From Gonium pectorale (Eukaryota > Chlorophyta > Chlorophyceae > Chlamydomonadales > Volvocaceae): a DNA stretch of 16,104 nucleotides. The stretch is taken from NCBI GenBank assembly GCA_001584585.1, contig LSYV01000029.1, positions 556,836-572,939 on the forward strand. Direction: 5' to 3'. The position numbers and the translations under genes are program-made. The notes below the pieces were generated by a model. The model did not search any database, had not been told where the DNA came from, and worked only from the letters and a program-made list of their open reading frames with translations. Shown here in pieces: positions 15,967-16,104 of this stretch (position 1 is the stretch's first letter; the number at the start of each line of letters is the position of its first letter).

Positions 15967-16104
15967 CCCGGCAATTCCCCAGGCAGGCAGGCAGGCAGGG
16001 ATGGGAGGACGCGGTTACCGACACACCACCGTTCCGCACGACCGCCCCCGGATCAAGGTCCCTTCCAGAAGAGTCCCCCACCTCTGCCTTCACTCTCTAC
16101 ACCT

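Larger units (their letters stand above)
15377..16104 (-). other. PIE1 upstream intron (about 726 bases), with repeats
   Basis: Lies between the first helicase exon in the window (acceptor ccccgcag) and the next exon to the right. No PIE1-like coding sequence was found here. The last bases of the window read AG|gtgtag on the - strand, so the donor may be at 16102 with the preceding exon ending at the window edge; this is weak. Contents are a 22-base palindrome, a 36-38-base minisatellite and four AGGC units (15981..15997). Confidence 0.6.

Noticed and set aside
15432..16093. - strand open frames with a repeated PPSLHTREGG peptide
   Set aside because: They are translations of the intronic minisatellite, whose unit lengths (36-38) break the frame from copy to copy.

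Overview
The window is nuclear DNA from a eukaryote, most likely a chlorophyte green alga of the Chlamydomonas/Volvox type. This is inferred from the very high GC content, genes cut into many short exons by GT-AG introns of about 180 to 730 bases (donors mostly gtgag, gtgcg or gtggg; acceptors mostly cag), long low-complexity Ala/Gly/Gln insertions, and the closest recalled homologues being plant and algal proteins. No bacterial, viral or transposon genes were recognised.

Two split genes face each other. On the + strand (32..5388) is the 3' part of a P1B-type heavy-metal ATPase of the HMA1 class, the chloroplast-envelope family. Nine exons join in frame to give 1064 residues and a stop; the 5' end lies off the left edge. 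It carries the actuator SGE motif, the membrane SPC motif, DKTGT, the HP motif, GDGIND and the HEGST motif. After the last conserved helix comes a tail of about 300 residues that starts with a dense His/Asp array.

On the - strand (15376..8304) is the 3' part of a SWR1/PIE1-type SNF2 chromatin remodeller, the catalytic subunit that deposits histone H2A.Z. Eleven exons join in frame to give 1056 residues and a stop. They contain the C-terminal helicase half, the SWR1-type post-helicase segment, an acidic linker, PIE1-like conserved blocks, a Lys/Glu-rich segment with nuclear-localisation-like clusters, a degenerate SANT-like domain and a long glutamine-rich tail. The ATP-binding half lies off the right edge.

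Between the two stops is a convergent intergenic region of 2.9 kb (5389..8303) with no recognisable gene. The + strand is G/T-rich on the left and C-rich on the right, with an AT-rich patch near 6721..6760 that probably marks where the two transcripts end. It also holds a 56-base tandem duplication and two short hairpins. Introns of the remodeller gene carry minisatellites (units of 36-38 and 69 bases), a CA microsatellite and a 22-base perfect palindrome.

The two genes have unrelated jobs (plastid metal transport and chromatin remodelling) and nothing suggests they act together. The most unusual coding feature is the C-terminal His/Asp tail on the ATPase. All exon joins were derived by eye from frame, splice-site consensus and recalled family sequence.
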